From NCBI GenBank assembly GCA_038319625.1, contig JBBQDK010000004.1:1-47714 (forward strand): a stretch of 47,714 nt of DNA, written 5' to 3'. A program made the translations under genes and the position numbers. This document shows positions 34,459 through 42,327 of the stretch, piece by piece; within the stretch, counting starts at the first letter, position 1, and each line of letters starts with the position of its first letter. The stretch comes from JBBQDK01 sp038319625 (lineage in GTDB: Bacteria; Pseudomonadota; Gammaproteobacteria; JBBQDK01). Below the pieces are notes generated by a model, which saw only the letters and a program-made list of their open reading frames with translations, made no database searches and had not been told where the DNA came from.

Positions 34459-34905
34459 TCAGTCATATGGATCAGCATAGCCCAGGTCGGCCAAGATACT
34501 CTTCTCCAATCCTTCCATGGCGCGCGCCTGATTCAGCTTTATATGGTCGTGCCCGAGCAGGTGCAAGACCCCGTGTACCACCATGTGTGCCCAGTGTGCA
34601 CGCGGTAACTTGCCCTGCACGCGTGCTTCACGTGCTACCACCGGCGCGCAGATGACCAGATCACCGAGTGTCTCGGCAACCGCGTGTGGCGGTGGTCGGA
34701 ATGGAAACGACAGTACATTGGTCGATCCACTCTTGCCGCGATACGTCGAATTCAGGCGCGCGCTTTCGCGCCCGTCCGTCACGCGGATGGTCAATCCCGG
34801 CGTGGACGTCCGGCCCTCCAGTGCGGCGTCGGCATAGCGCCGCAGTGACACTGCCGCGGGCACGCCGCGACGTGCGCAGGCATATTGCACGTCAATACAC
34901 GACAA
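34459..34905 (-). CDS. ybeY: Endoribonuclease/rRNA maturation factor YbeY
   Basis: A 148-residue metal-dependent RNase involved in 16S rRNA 3'-end maturation and ribosome quality control. The metal motif is VHGVLHLLGHDH, with three conserved histidines. I place the start at the TTG at 34905 because GGAG lies 7 bp before it and the phoH stop is 4 bp upstream. An ATG at 34938 is in frame but overlaps phoH by 29 bp, lacks a Shine-Dalgarno and would add an unconserved lysine-rich stretch. The operon order phoH-ybeY-corC-lnt is conserved. Confidence 0.9.
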   Translation of the reverse strand: MSCIDVQYACARRGVPAAVSLRRYADAALEGRTSTPGLTIRVTDGRESARLNSTYRGKSGSTNVLSFPFRPPPHAVAETLGDLVICAPVVAREARVQGKLPRAHWAHMVVHGVLHLLGHDHIKLNQARAMEGLEKSILADLGYADPYD

Positions 34906-34909
34906 CGGC

Positions 34910-35884
34910 TTACTCCGGGTTTTTTTCGAATTTTTCATACGCGGTCACGATGCGCTGCACCATTGGATGGCGCACCACATCGCGAGCATTGAAGAAAATG
35001 AAGCTGATGCCTTCAATATCCTTGAGCACCCCGATCACCTGCCGCAGCCCCGAAAGTCGTTCACGCGGCAAATCGATCTGGGTGACGTCACCGGTAATCA
35101 CCACCGTGGAACCGAAGCCAATGCGCGTCAGGAACATTTTCATCTGCTCGGTGGTGGTGTTCTGCGCCTCGTCGAGAATGATGAAGGCGTCATTGAGCGT
35201 GCGACCGCGCATATATGCCAGCGGCGCGACCTCGATAACATTGCGCTCGATGAGCTGCGCGACGCGATCGAAGCCGAGCATTTCATACAGAGCATCGTAC
35301 AGAGGCCGCAGATAAGGGTCGATCTTCTGGGCCAGATCGCCGGGCAGAAAACCCAGGCGCTCGCCGGCTTCGACCGCGGGCCGCACCAGTACCAGACGCC
35401 GCACCCGCTCGGTTTCCAGCGCCTCGACCGCACTGGCCACGGCCAAATAGGTCTTGCCCGTGCCGGCCGGGCCGATACCGAAATTGATATCGTGAGTCTT
35501 GATGTTGCGCAGGTAGTCCTGTTGATTCGGGCCGCGTCCATGGATTGGACCACGACGCGTGCGCACGATTACCTCGTCGGCCGCGAGCGGTGCACCCTGC
35601 ACCAGGGTTTCGACACCGGACTCCTGTAAATATAGATTGACGCGTGCCGGCGTCAACGGTTCGCGCAAGGTCGTCGCGTACAAGTCCTTCAGTACCTCGG
35701 TCGCCGCACGCACCGAGGTCGGCGTGCCGATTACCTGAAAGACGTTGCCGCGGTTGTTGATCTCCACCCCGAGACGACGCTCCATCTGGCGCAAGTGTTC
35801 ATCAAACTGGCCACAAAGATTGGCAAGGCGCTGATTGTCCTCAGGCTCCAGGATCAGATCGGTGGAATCGGGGTGATTGGTCAT
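34910..35884 (-). CDS. ybeZ: PhoH-like ATPase (YbeZ)
   Basis: A 324-residue PhoH-family P-loop protein. Walker A is GPAGTGKT at 138-145 and Walker B lies in DAFIILDEAQNTT. An N-terminal KH-like segment (about 15-75) precedes the ATPase. YbeZ interacts with YbeY and is thought to act as an RNA helicase or ATPase in rRNA processing; this is family knowledge. It is 3 bp after miaB and next to ybeY, as in E. coli. Confidence 0.95.
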   Translation of the reverse strand: MTNHPDSTDLILEPEDNQRLANLCGQFDEHLRQMERRLGVEINNRGNVFQVIGTPTSVRAATEVLKDLYATTLREPLTPARVNLYLQESGVETLVQGAPLAADEVIVRTRRGPIHGRGPNQQDYLRNIKTHDINFGIGPAGTGKTYLAVASAVEALETERVRRLVLVRPAVEAGERLGFLPGDLAQKIDPYLRPLYDALYEMLGFDRVAQLIERNVIEVAPLAYMRGRTLNDAFIILDEAQNTTTEQMKMFLTRIGFGSTVVITGDVTQIDLPRERLSGLRQVIGVLKDIEGISFIFFNARDVVRHPMVQRIVTAYEKFEKNPE

Positions 35885-35887
35885 TTC

Positions 35888-37261
35888 TTAATTCGCGAAC
35901 GACTGAATGCGGCCCGAGCTAGGCACAGTTGATTGTCCACCCACCAATTCCCCGCGCAGCGAGTTCGGCATCACTTCGGTGATCCGCACTTCGACAAACT
36001 GTCCGATCAATGTCTCAGGCGCACTGAAATTCACCACGCGATTATTTTCCGTACGCCCTGCCAGCATACTTGAGTCTTTGCGTGAGAGACGCTCCACCAG
36101 TATCGGCTGCGTAGTACCGACCATGCGTCGACTGATCTGCGAACCTTGCGCATACAGGCGTTGCTGTACGATGCGCAAACGTTCCTGCTTGATCTCGAAG
36201 GGCAGATCGTCGGTGAAATCGGCGGCCGGCGTGCCAGGTCGGGCGCTATATATGAAACTGAAGGAATGGTCGAAACCGATGCTATCGATGAGATCCAGCG
36301 TGGCCTGAAAATCAGCATCGGACTCACCTGGGAAGCCGATGATAAAATCGGAGGACAGACAGACTCCGGGACGCACGGCGCGCAGCTGTCTGATCCTATC
36401 CACATATTCCGCGACCGTATGGCCGCGCTTCATCAGCGCCAGGATGCGGTCTGAACCACTCTGTACCGGCAGATGCACATGATTCACCAGTTGCGGGATC
36501 TCGGTATAGGCCTGTATCAGCCGGTCACCGAATTCGATCGGGTGCGATGTCGTATAGCGGATGCGCGCAATGCCATCAATGGCGGCGACATATTCCAGTA
36601 ACAGTGCGAAATCGGCGATCGCGCCGTCGTGGGCCGCGCCGCGATAGGCGTTGACGTTCTGTCCCAGCAGCGTGACCTCGCGCACACCCTGCCCGGCCAG
36701 TGTGGCGATCTCGGCTATCACGTCATCCAGTGGCCGACTCACCTCTTCGCCACGCGTGTAGGGCACGACGCAGAAAGTGCAGTACTTGCTGCAACCTTCC
36801 ATTATCGAAACGAATGCCGCCGGGCCGTTGGCGCGCGGCGCCGGCAGGCAATCGAATTTTTCGATTTCGGGAAATGACACATCGATCACGGCGCTGTGCC
36901 GCGCCCGCGTTTCGGTCAGCAGTTGCGGCAGGCGATGCAGGGTCTGCGGTCCGAATACGATATCGACGTAGGGCGCGCGGCGCTGCAGTGCTTCGCCTTC
37001 CTGGCTGGCCACGCAGCCGCCGACACCGATCACCAGATCCGGCCGGGCCAGTTTCAACTCACGCCACTGACCCAAAAGTGAATAAACCTTGTCCTGTGCC
37101 TTCTCGCGGATCGAGCAGGTATTGAGCAGCAGCACATCGGCCTGGGCGGGCTCGACGGTGAGTTCCAGGCCATGGGAATCCGCGAGCACTTCCGCCATTT
37201 TCGCGGAATCGTACTCGTTCATCTGGCAACCGAAAGTTTTGACGTAAAGCTTATTACCCAT
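35888..37261 (-). CDS. miaB: tRNA-2-methylthio-N6-dimethylallyladenosine synthase MiaB
   Basis: A 457-residue radical-SAM methylthiotransferase modifying A37 of tRNAs that read UNN codons. The auxiliary iron-sulfur cluster cysteines are C12, C49 and C83; the radical-SAM cluster is C157, C161 and C164 (CSKYCTFC). A C-terminal TRAM domain (about 380-445) binds tRNA. The start ATG and N-terminus NKLYVKTFGCQMN are typical. It opens the miaB-phoH-ybeY-corC-lnt group. Confidence 0.97.
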   Translation of the reverse strand: MGNKLYVKTFGCQMNEYDSAKMAEVLADSHGLELTVEPAQADVLLLNTCSIREKAQDKVYSLLGQWRELKLARPDLVIGVGGCVASQEGEALQRRAPYVDIVFGPQTLHRLPQLLTETRARHSAVIDVSFPEIEKFDCLPAPRANGPAAFVSIMEGCSKYCTFCVVPYTRGEEVSRPLDDVIAEIATLAGQGVREVTLLGQNVNAYRGAAHDGAIADFALLLEYVAAIDGIARIRYTTSHPIEFGDRLIQAYTEIPQLVNHVHLPVQSGSDRILALMKRGHTVAEYVDRIRQLRAVRPGVCLSSDFIIGFPGESDADFQATLDLIDSIGFDHSFSFIYSARPGTPAADFTDDLPFEIKQERLRIVQQRLYAQGSQISRRMVGTTQPILVERLSRKDSSMLAGRTENNRVVNFSAPETLIGQFVEVRITEVMPNSLRGELVGGQSTVPSSGRIQSFAN

Positions 37262-37346
37262 GCGGGCGCGAGGATGCTGAGGCAGGAGGCTAATTTACAC
37301 GTTTGCGGCGACGGTTGCCACACAGGATTGGGCGGGCCGCCCCGGT

Positions 37347-37832
37347 TCAGGTCCGTTCGGGCTTGACCGGCCTGCTATAAGTGAGCTTGCCCAACCACTT
37401 GTTCACACTATGGTCCCGCGCCAGGAAGTCGACGACGGGCTTGCGCCGCGACCCCATCAGGTCACGCAAACGGCGCAGTTCCCGATTGCCGGGGTCTATG
37501 GACAAGCCGCGCTGCACCGCCAACACCGCACGGCGCCGGTTGTCGAGCTTGTACTCGGCCAGGGCATGGTTGTATTGCACCTCGGCATCCTTGAGGCCCT
37601 CTGCGGCGACTTCACGGCACTGTTCCACGGCGTGCGCATCGCCCAGGCAGACGCGAACCAGAGCTTCATACGAACGGTACTTGTTGAGAAAAACATCCTG
37701 ACCGTCCACACCGGTGATGATCTCGCGAAGGACGGTCAGCGCACCCTCGTAGTCCGAATTGCGATACAGCTTGATCGCGTCGAAATAACGCTTGCGATAC
37801 TTGGATCCGTCGTAGGCATCGAAAGGATTCAC
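37347..37832 (-). CDS. TPR-repeat protein of unknown function
   Basis: A 161-residue soluble protein with tetratricopeptide-like helices: YFDAIKLYRNSDYEGALTVL near the N-terminus, and YNHALAEYKLDNRRRAVLAV then LSIDPGNRELRRLRDLMGSR in the second half. There is no signal peptide. The start is a GTG at 37832, supported by GGGG about 8 bp upstream; an ATG eight bases upstream of it is in another frame. It lies between pgi and miaB with short gaps. A scaffold role is typical of TPR proteins, but no partner can be named. Confidence 0.75.
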   Translation of the reverse strand: MNPFDAYDGSKYRKRYFDAIKLYRNSDYEGALTVLREIITGVDGQDVFLNKYRSYEALVRVCLGDAHAVEQCREVAAEGLKDAEVQYNHALAEYKLDNRRRAVLAVQRGLSIDPGNRELRRLRDLMGSRRKPVVDFLARDHSVNKWLGKLTYSRPVKPERT

Positions 37833-37870
37833 ACCATCACCCCATCCGTTTGGCGCGCTTGTTGGTACGT

Positions 37871-39532
37871 CTAATTGTTGCGCGTGGTGAATATATTCTT
37901 CTTGTAATGATTGATCAGGCTATTGGTCGATACATCGTGCGTCGTGATCTCGCCCGGTGTTTCCAACTCCGGCAGAATCGCCTTGGCGAGCTGCTTGCCG
38001 AGCTCCACGCCCCACTGATCAAAGGAATTGATGTTCCAGATTATACCCTGTACGAAGATTTTGTGCTCATACATCGCGATCAGGCTGCCAAGCGTGTGCG
38101 GCGTAAGCTTGCGGAACAGGATCGTATTGGTCGGCCGGTTGCCGGCGAACACCTTGTGCGGCAGCAGGCGCTCCAGGGCCTCGCCCGACAGTCCCTGCTC
38201 TAGGAGTTCGACGCGCGCCTCGGCGGCGGTCTTGCCTTTCATCAATGCCTCGGTCTGCGCGAAGCAATTCGACAGCAGGATCTGATGATGCTTGCCGAGC
38301 GGATTATGGCTTTCCAGCGGCGCCAGAAAATCCGCCGGCACCAGTTTGGTGCCCTGATGGATAAGCTGATAAAAGGCATGCTGGCCATTGGTGCCCGGCT
38401 CGCCCCAGATGACCGGTCCGGTGGAACAGCTCACCGGTTCGCCGTCGCGAGTCACTGATTTGCCGTTGCTCTCCATGTCGCCCTGCTGGAAATAGGCCGG
38501 AAAACGATGCAGGTACTGGTCGTAGGGCAGAATGGCATGTGTCTGTGCGCCATGGAAGTTGTTGTACCAGATGCCGAGCAGCGCGAGAATCACCGGCAGA
38601 TTTTGCGACAACGGCGTGGTGCGGAAATGTTCGTCCATCTCATACGCGCCGGTCAGCAACTCTTCGAAGCGATCCATGCCGATGTACAACGCGATCGACA
38701 GACCGATGGCCGACCACAGTGAATAACGCCCGCCCACCCAGTCCCAGAACTCGAACATGTTGGCGGTATCGATGCCGAACTTCTCCACCTCTCCGACATT
38801 GGTCGACAAGGCCACGAAGTGTTTGGCGACGGCCGTATCGTCACCGGCGGCATCCAGCAGCCAGCGCCGCGCGGTGTGAGCATTGGTGAGGGTTTCCTGC
38901 GTGGTGAAGGTTTTCGAGGCGATCACGAACAGCGTGGTCGCGGGCGACAGATGCTTGAGTGTCTCAACGATATGCGTGGCGTCGATGTTGGAGACGAAGT
39001 GCACATTGAGATGGGTGGCGCCATACGGCTTGAGTGCTTCTGTCACCATCACCGGCCCGAGATCCGACCCGCCGATGCCGATATTGACGATATCGCAGAT
39101 CGGCTGCCCTGAATAACCATGCCAGGCACCATCGCGTACTGTCTCGCAAAAACGCCGCATCTGCGCCAGCACTGCATTTACCGCCGGCATAACGTCCTCA
39201 CCATCGACCCTGATCGGACGGTTGGAGCGATTGCGCAGCGCAACATGCAGTACCGCGCGGTCTTCGGTGCAATTGATCTTCGCGCCGCTGAACATCTTGT
39301 CGACCCATCCTGGCAGATCGGCCTGCATCGCCAGATCGAGCAACAGTTTCAGGGTTTCCCCGGTGATGTGATTCTTGGAATAGTCGAGCAGAATATCCTG
39401 GAATTGCAGTGAGAATTTTGCGCAGCGTTGCGGATCGGCCGCGAACAATTCGCGCATCTGGACGTGCGCCTCCAGCGAGTAATGCTGCTGCAATGCATGC
39501 CAAACCGGCGATGTGGTCACGCGGGTGGGCAT
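37871..39532 (-). CDS. pgi: Glucose-6-phosphate isomerase
   Basis: A 553-residue enzyme that interconverts glucose-6-phosphate and fructose-6-phosphate. Conserved blocks include NIGIGGSDLGPVMV, the signature GGRYSLWSAIGLSIAL, and GIIWNINSFDQWGVELGK near the C-terminus. The length is normal for the bacterial PGI family. Its ATG overlaps the zwf stop (TGATG), so the two enzymes that compete for glucose-6-phosphate are translationally coupled. Confidence 0.97.
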   Translation of the reverse strand: MPTRVTTSPVWHALQQHYSLEAHVQMRELFAADPQRCAKFSLQFQDILLDYSKNHITGETLKLLLDLAMQADLPGWVDKMFSGAKINCTEDRAVLHVALRNRSNRPIRVDGEDVMPAVNAVLAQMRRFCETVRDGAWHGYSGQPICDIVNIGIGGSDLGPVMVTEALKPYGATHLNVHFVSNIDATHIVETLKHLSPATTLFVIASKTFTTQETLTNAHTARRWLLDAAGDDTAVAKHFVALSTNVGEVEKFGIDTANMFEFWDWVGGRYSLWSAIGLSIALYIGMDRFEELLTGAYEMDEHFRTTPLSQNLPVILALLGIWYNNFHGAQTHAILPYDQYLHRFPAYFQQGDMESNGKSVTRDGEPVSCSTGPVIWGEPGTNGQHAFYQLIHQGTKLVPADFLAPLESHNPLGKHHQILLSNCFAQTEALMKGKTAAEARVELLEQGLSGEALERLLPHKVFAGNRPTNTILFRKLTPHTLGSLIAMYEHKIFVQGIIWNINSFDQWGVELGKQLAKAILPELETPGEITTHDVSTNSLINHYKKNIFTTRNN

Positions 39533-41028
39533 CAGTTATCGACCTCGCCCAGGTCCAGGGAATTGCGCCAGACCTGATCCTCGCGTTCGAACAGACGGTT
39601 CGCTTCGTGCGGCCCCCAACTGCCGGCCGGATAGGTATGGATGTAGTCACGTTCCATGGACCAGACCTTGAGGATGGGATCGACGACCTTCCAGGCCCAG
39701 TTCACTTCGTCGAAACGCAGAAACAGCGAATGATCGCCGGCGATCACATCGAGCAGCAAGGCCTCATAGGCATCCAGCTTGTCCTCTTTCTCCTTGGCAT
39801 AGCTGGCATCGAGTTGCGTGACGCGGGTGCGCATCTCCAGGCCCGGCACCTTGATTTGCAACTCGGCGCGCAGACATTCATCCGGCTGAATGCCGAGCAG
39901 CAACCAGTTGGGCTCGAGCTGCTCGATGGTGGTTTCGCGAAACAACTGCTGGGGCGGATGCTTGAAACGGATGCTGATGGACGAGAAACCCTTGGCCATG
40001 TTCTTGCCGGTACGCAGGTAGAACGGCACGTTGCGCCAGCGCCAGTTGTCGATATAGAGCTTCACCGCCGCGTAGGTCTCGGTGGTGCTGTTGGGCGGCA
40101 CACCCTTCTCATCGAGATAACCGGGAACCTTGCCGCCGTTGCCGCGACCGCGCGTGTACTGGCCGCGAAAGGCATGTGCGTGAACGGCGCTCTGCGGAAT
40201 CGGGCGGATCGATTTCAACACCTTGACCTTCTCGTCGCGCAAAGACTCGGCATCGAGATTCGGCGGCGGCTCCATAGCCACCATGGTCAGCATCTGTAGC
40301 AGGTGGCTCTGGATCATGTCACGCAGGGCGCCAGTGTTGTCGTAATACTCGGCACGGGTTTCTATGCCTTTGGTTTCGCTGTGCGTGATCTGCACATGGT
40401 CGATGTAGTTGCGATTCCAGAGTGGTTCGAGCATCAGGTTGGCGAACCGGAACACCAGCACGTTCTGCACCGTGCCTTTGCCAAGGTAATGATCAATGCG
40501 ATAGATCTGCTCTTCCTTGAAATCGCGATGCAGACGTTCGTTGAGAATTTCCGCGCTCTCCAGGTCGTAACCGAAGGGCTTTTCGATGACCAAGCGCCGC
40601 CAGCCATCCTCTTCTTTGTTGAGACCGGCATCGGAGAGATGGCGCGACACCACGCTGAACTCGGCCGGACGGATCGCCATATAGAAGAGAATATTGTCGG
40701 GGAACTCCGCGCCATCGCGCAGCATCGTACTGAGGCGCACATAGGCTTCCTTGTCGTTGAGATCGCCCTGAAAATAATGCACACGATCGATAAATCGCGC
40801 GAAGACTTCTTCATTCAGGCCGTCGCGTACCTTGCTGGTGAGCAGGGACCTGATCTCGTCGCGCCATTTCGCCGTATCCCAGTCACGCCGGCCGACCCCG
40901 ACCACCGCCATGCCATGCGGCAAACGCCCGGCCGCCTCAAGGTGATACAGCGCCGGCAACAGCTTGATCTGTGCCAGATTGCCGGTGGCGCCGTAGATTA
41001 CGCAGGTACAGGCTTCGAGCATTACCAT
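39532..41028 (-). CDS. zwf: Glucose-6-phosphate 1-dehydrogenase
   Basis: A 498-residue enzyme that oxidises glucose-6-phosphate to 6-phosphogluconolactone with NADP+ or NAD+. The dinucleotide-binding motif is VIYGATGNLAQIKLLPAL, in which Asn replaces the usual Asp of GATGDL. The active-site signature RIDHYLGK is intact. AAAGGTGA lies just before the ATG. No pgl (lactonase) gene is seen nearby. Element I lies between this gene and gnd. Confidence 0.96.
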   Translation of the reverse strand: MVMLEACTCVIYGATGNLAQIKLLPALYHLEAAGRLPHGMAVVGVGRRDWDTAKWRDEIRSLLTSKVRDGLNEEVFARFIDRVHYFQGDLNDKEAYVRLSTMLRDGAEFPDNILFYMAIRPAEFSVVSRHLSDAGLNKEEDGWRRLVIEKPFGYDLESAEILNERLHRDFKEEQIYRIDHYLGKGTVQNVLVFRFANLMLEPLWNRNYIDHVQITHSETKGIETRAEYYDNTGALRDMIQSHLLQMLTMVAMEPPPNLDAESLRDEKVKVLKSIRPIPQSAVHAHAFRGQYTRGRGNGGKVPGYLDEKGVPPNSTTETYAAVKLYIDNWRWRNVPFYLRTGKNMAKGFSSISIRFKHPPQQLFRETTIEQLEPNWLLLGIQPDECLRAELQIKVPGLEMRTRVTQLDASYAKEKEDKLDAYEALLLDVIAGDHSLFLRFDEVNWAWKVVDPILKVWSMERDYIHTYPAGSWGPHEANRLFEREDQVWRNSLDLGEVDN

Positions 41029-41076
41029 TATTCACCTTTCTGATAGACATCAATGCGGCACTGTATTAAGGCGCCA

Positions 41077-41194
41077 GATAAAAGATAAAAGATAAAAGAT
41101 AAAAGATAAAAGATGAAAGATGAAAGATGAAAGATGAAAGATGAAAGTAACACCAACTTTTTCTTTTTATCTTTCATCTTTTCTCTTTTATCTA
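41077..41194. repeat. Heptamer inverted-repeat element I (gnd/zwf gap)
   Basis: The left arm is a perfect tandem array of ten heptamers: five GATAAAA (41077-41111) followed by five GATGAAA (41112-41146). The right arm (41165-41192) is the inverse of 41098-41125 at 26 of 28 bases. It runs into the gnd stop codon (41192-41194). The loop is about 39 nt if the central heptamers pair. There are no variable spacers, so it is not a CRISPR array. Confidence 0.92.
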
Positions 41195-42100
41195 CTTTTT
41201 CTTGACCGCATGCCCGCCGAAGGCATTGCGCATCATGGAGAGTAGCCGATAGCCATAGCCGGCGGAATCCTGGCTGGCGAAACGCATCATCAACGCCGTG
41301 GTCATCACCGGCGTGGCCACGCCCTGGTCGATCGCCTCGATGGCGGTCCAACGGCCTTCGCCGGAATCGGCCACGAACGGCGCAACATTGTCCAGCATCT
41401 GATCGGACTTGAGCGCCTCGGCGGTCAGATCGAGCAGCCAGCTGCGCACCACGGAACTGTGCCGCCACAGTTCCGAAATTCTGGCGAGGTCGAGTTGGAA
41501 TTCGCTCTTGCCGCGCAGCAGGGCGAAGCCTTCGGCGTAGGCCTGCATCATGCCGTACTCGATACCATTGTGGATCATCTTGGTGAAGTGGCCGGCTCCG
41601 ATCGGACCGACATGCGCCCAACCGCGATCCGGCGCGGGAGCCAGGGCCTTGAGTACCGGCTCCAGCACCGCAACGGCGGCCTTGTCGCCGCCGACCATCA
41701 GGCAGTAGCCATTGTCCAGACCCCAGACACCACCGGAAGTCCCTGCGTCGATGTAGCGGATGCCACGCTGCGCCAGCCAAGCGCCGCGACGTTCGCTGTC
41801 GTGATAATTGGAATTGCCGCCGTCAATGACGACATCTTCCTGTTCCAGCAGCGACGCGAGATCGACAACACCCTGCTCGGTAGGCGCACCGCTCGGCAGC
41901 ATCAGCCATACCACGCGCGGCGCACTGAGCTTCTTGACGGCGTCGGCGAGCGATTCCGCCGCGATCATGCCACTTTCTTTGGCGAGTTGATCGATAACCT
42001 CCTTGCGGCGTGTATAACCGACCACCTCAATATCGGCCCGGCGCATGCGCCGTACCATGTTGCCGCCCATCTTGCCCAAACCTATCATCGCTATGCGCAT
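41192..42100 (-). CDS. gnd: 6-phosphogluconate dehydrogenase, decarboxylating (short YqeC/GndA type)
   Basis: A 302-residue enzyme that converts 6-phosphogluconate to ribulose-5-phosphate and CO2. The Rossmann motif GLGKMGG starts at residue 7; DGGNSNYHDS, GTSGGVWGL and GHFTKMIHNGIEYG carry substrate and catalytic residues. The length of about 300 marks the short class and not the 470-residue E. coli Gnd; the short class is often NAD-preferring. The ATG at 42100 has GGAG about 8 bp upstream. The 227-bp gap to the GH63 gene holds nothing I recognise. The C-terminal VKKK and stop are encoded in the right arm of element I. Confidence 0.94.
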   Translation of the reverse strand: MRIAMIGLGKMGGNMVRRMRRADIEVVGYTRRKEVIDQLAKESGMIAAESLADAVKKLSAPRVVWLMLPSGAPTEQGVVDLASLLEQEDVVIDGGNSNYHDSERRGAWLAQRGIRYIDAGTSGGVWGLDNGYCLMVGGDKAAVAVLEPVLKALAPAPDRGWAHVGPIGAGHFTKMIHNGIEYGMMQAYAEGFALLRGKSEFQLDLARISELWRHSSVVRSWLLDLTAEALKSDQMLDNVAPFVADSGEGRWTAIEAIDQGVATPVMTTALMMRFASQDSAGYGYRLLSMMRNAFGGHAVKKK

Positions 42101-42327
42101 GCAGAATGCTCCAGTCGTTGTTATGCTTCCGGTTGACGCTATCAGTATAGACCGTTGCTCCACGTCAACACCACACTGGGCTGCCGTTCGGTAAGCTGGG
42201 GCAGACTAACGCACTTCATGAACCGGAAACAATAGCGTCGCAGGGTCACGCAACTGCCACGGTGATTACCACACATGTGAAGCTTCGCGCGATTATTTAC
42301 GGCACGTGACTACCCCCGATGACCATG

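Noticed and set aside
41077..41146. CRISPR-like direct repeats
   Set aside because: The 7-bp units are contiguous with no spacers and have a facing inverted arm; no cas gene is present.
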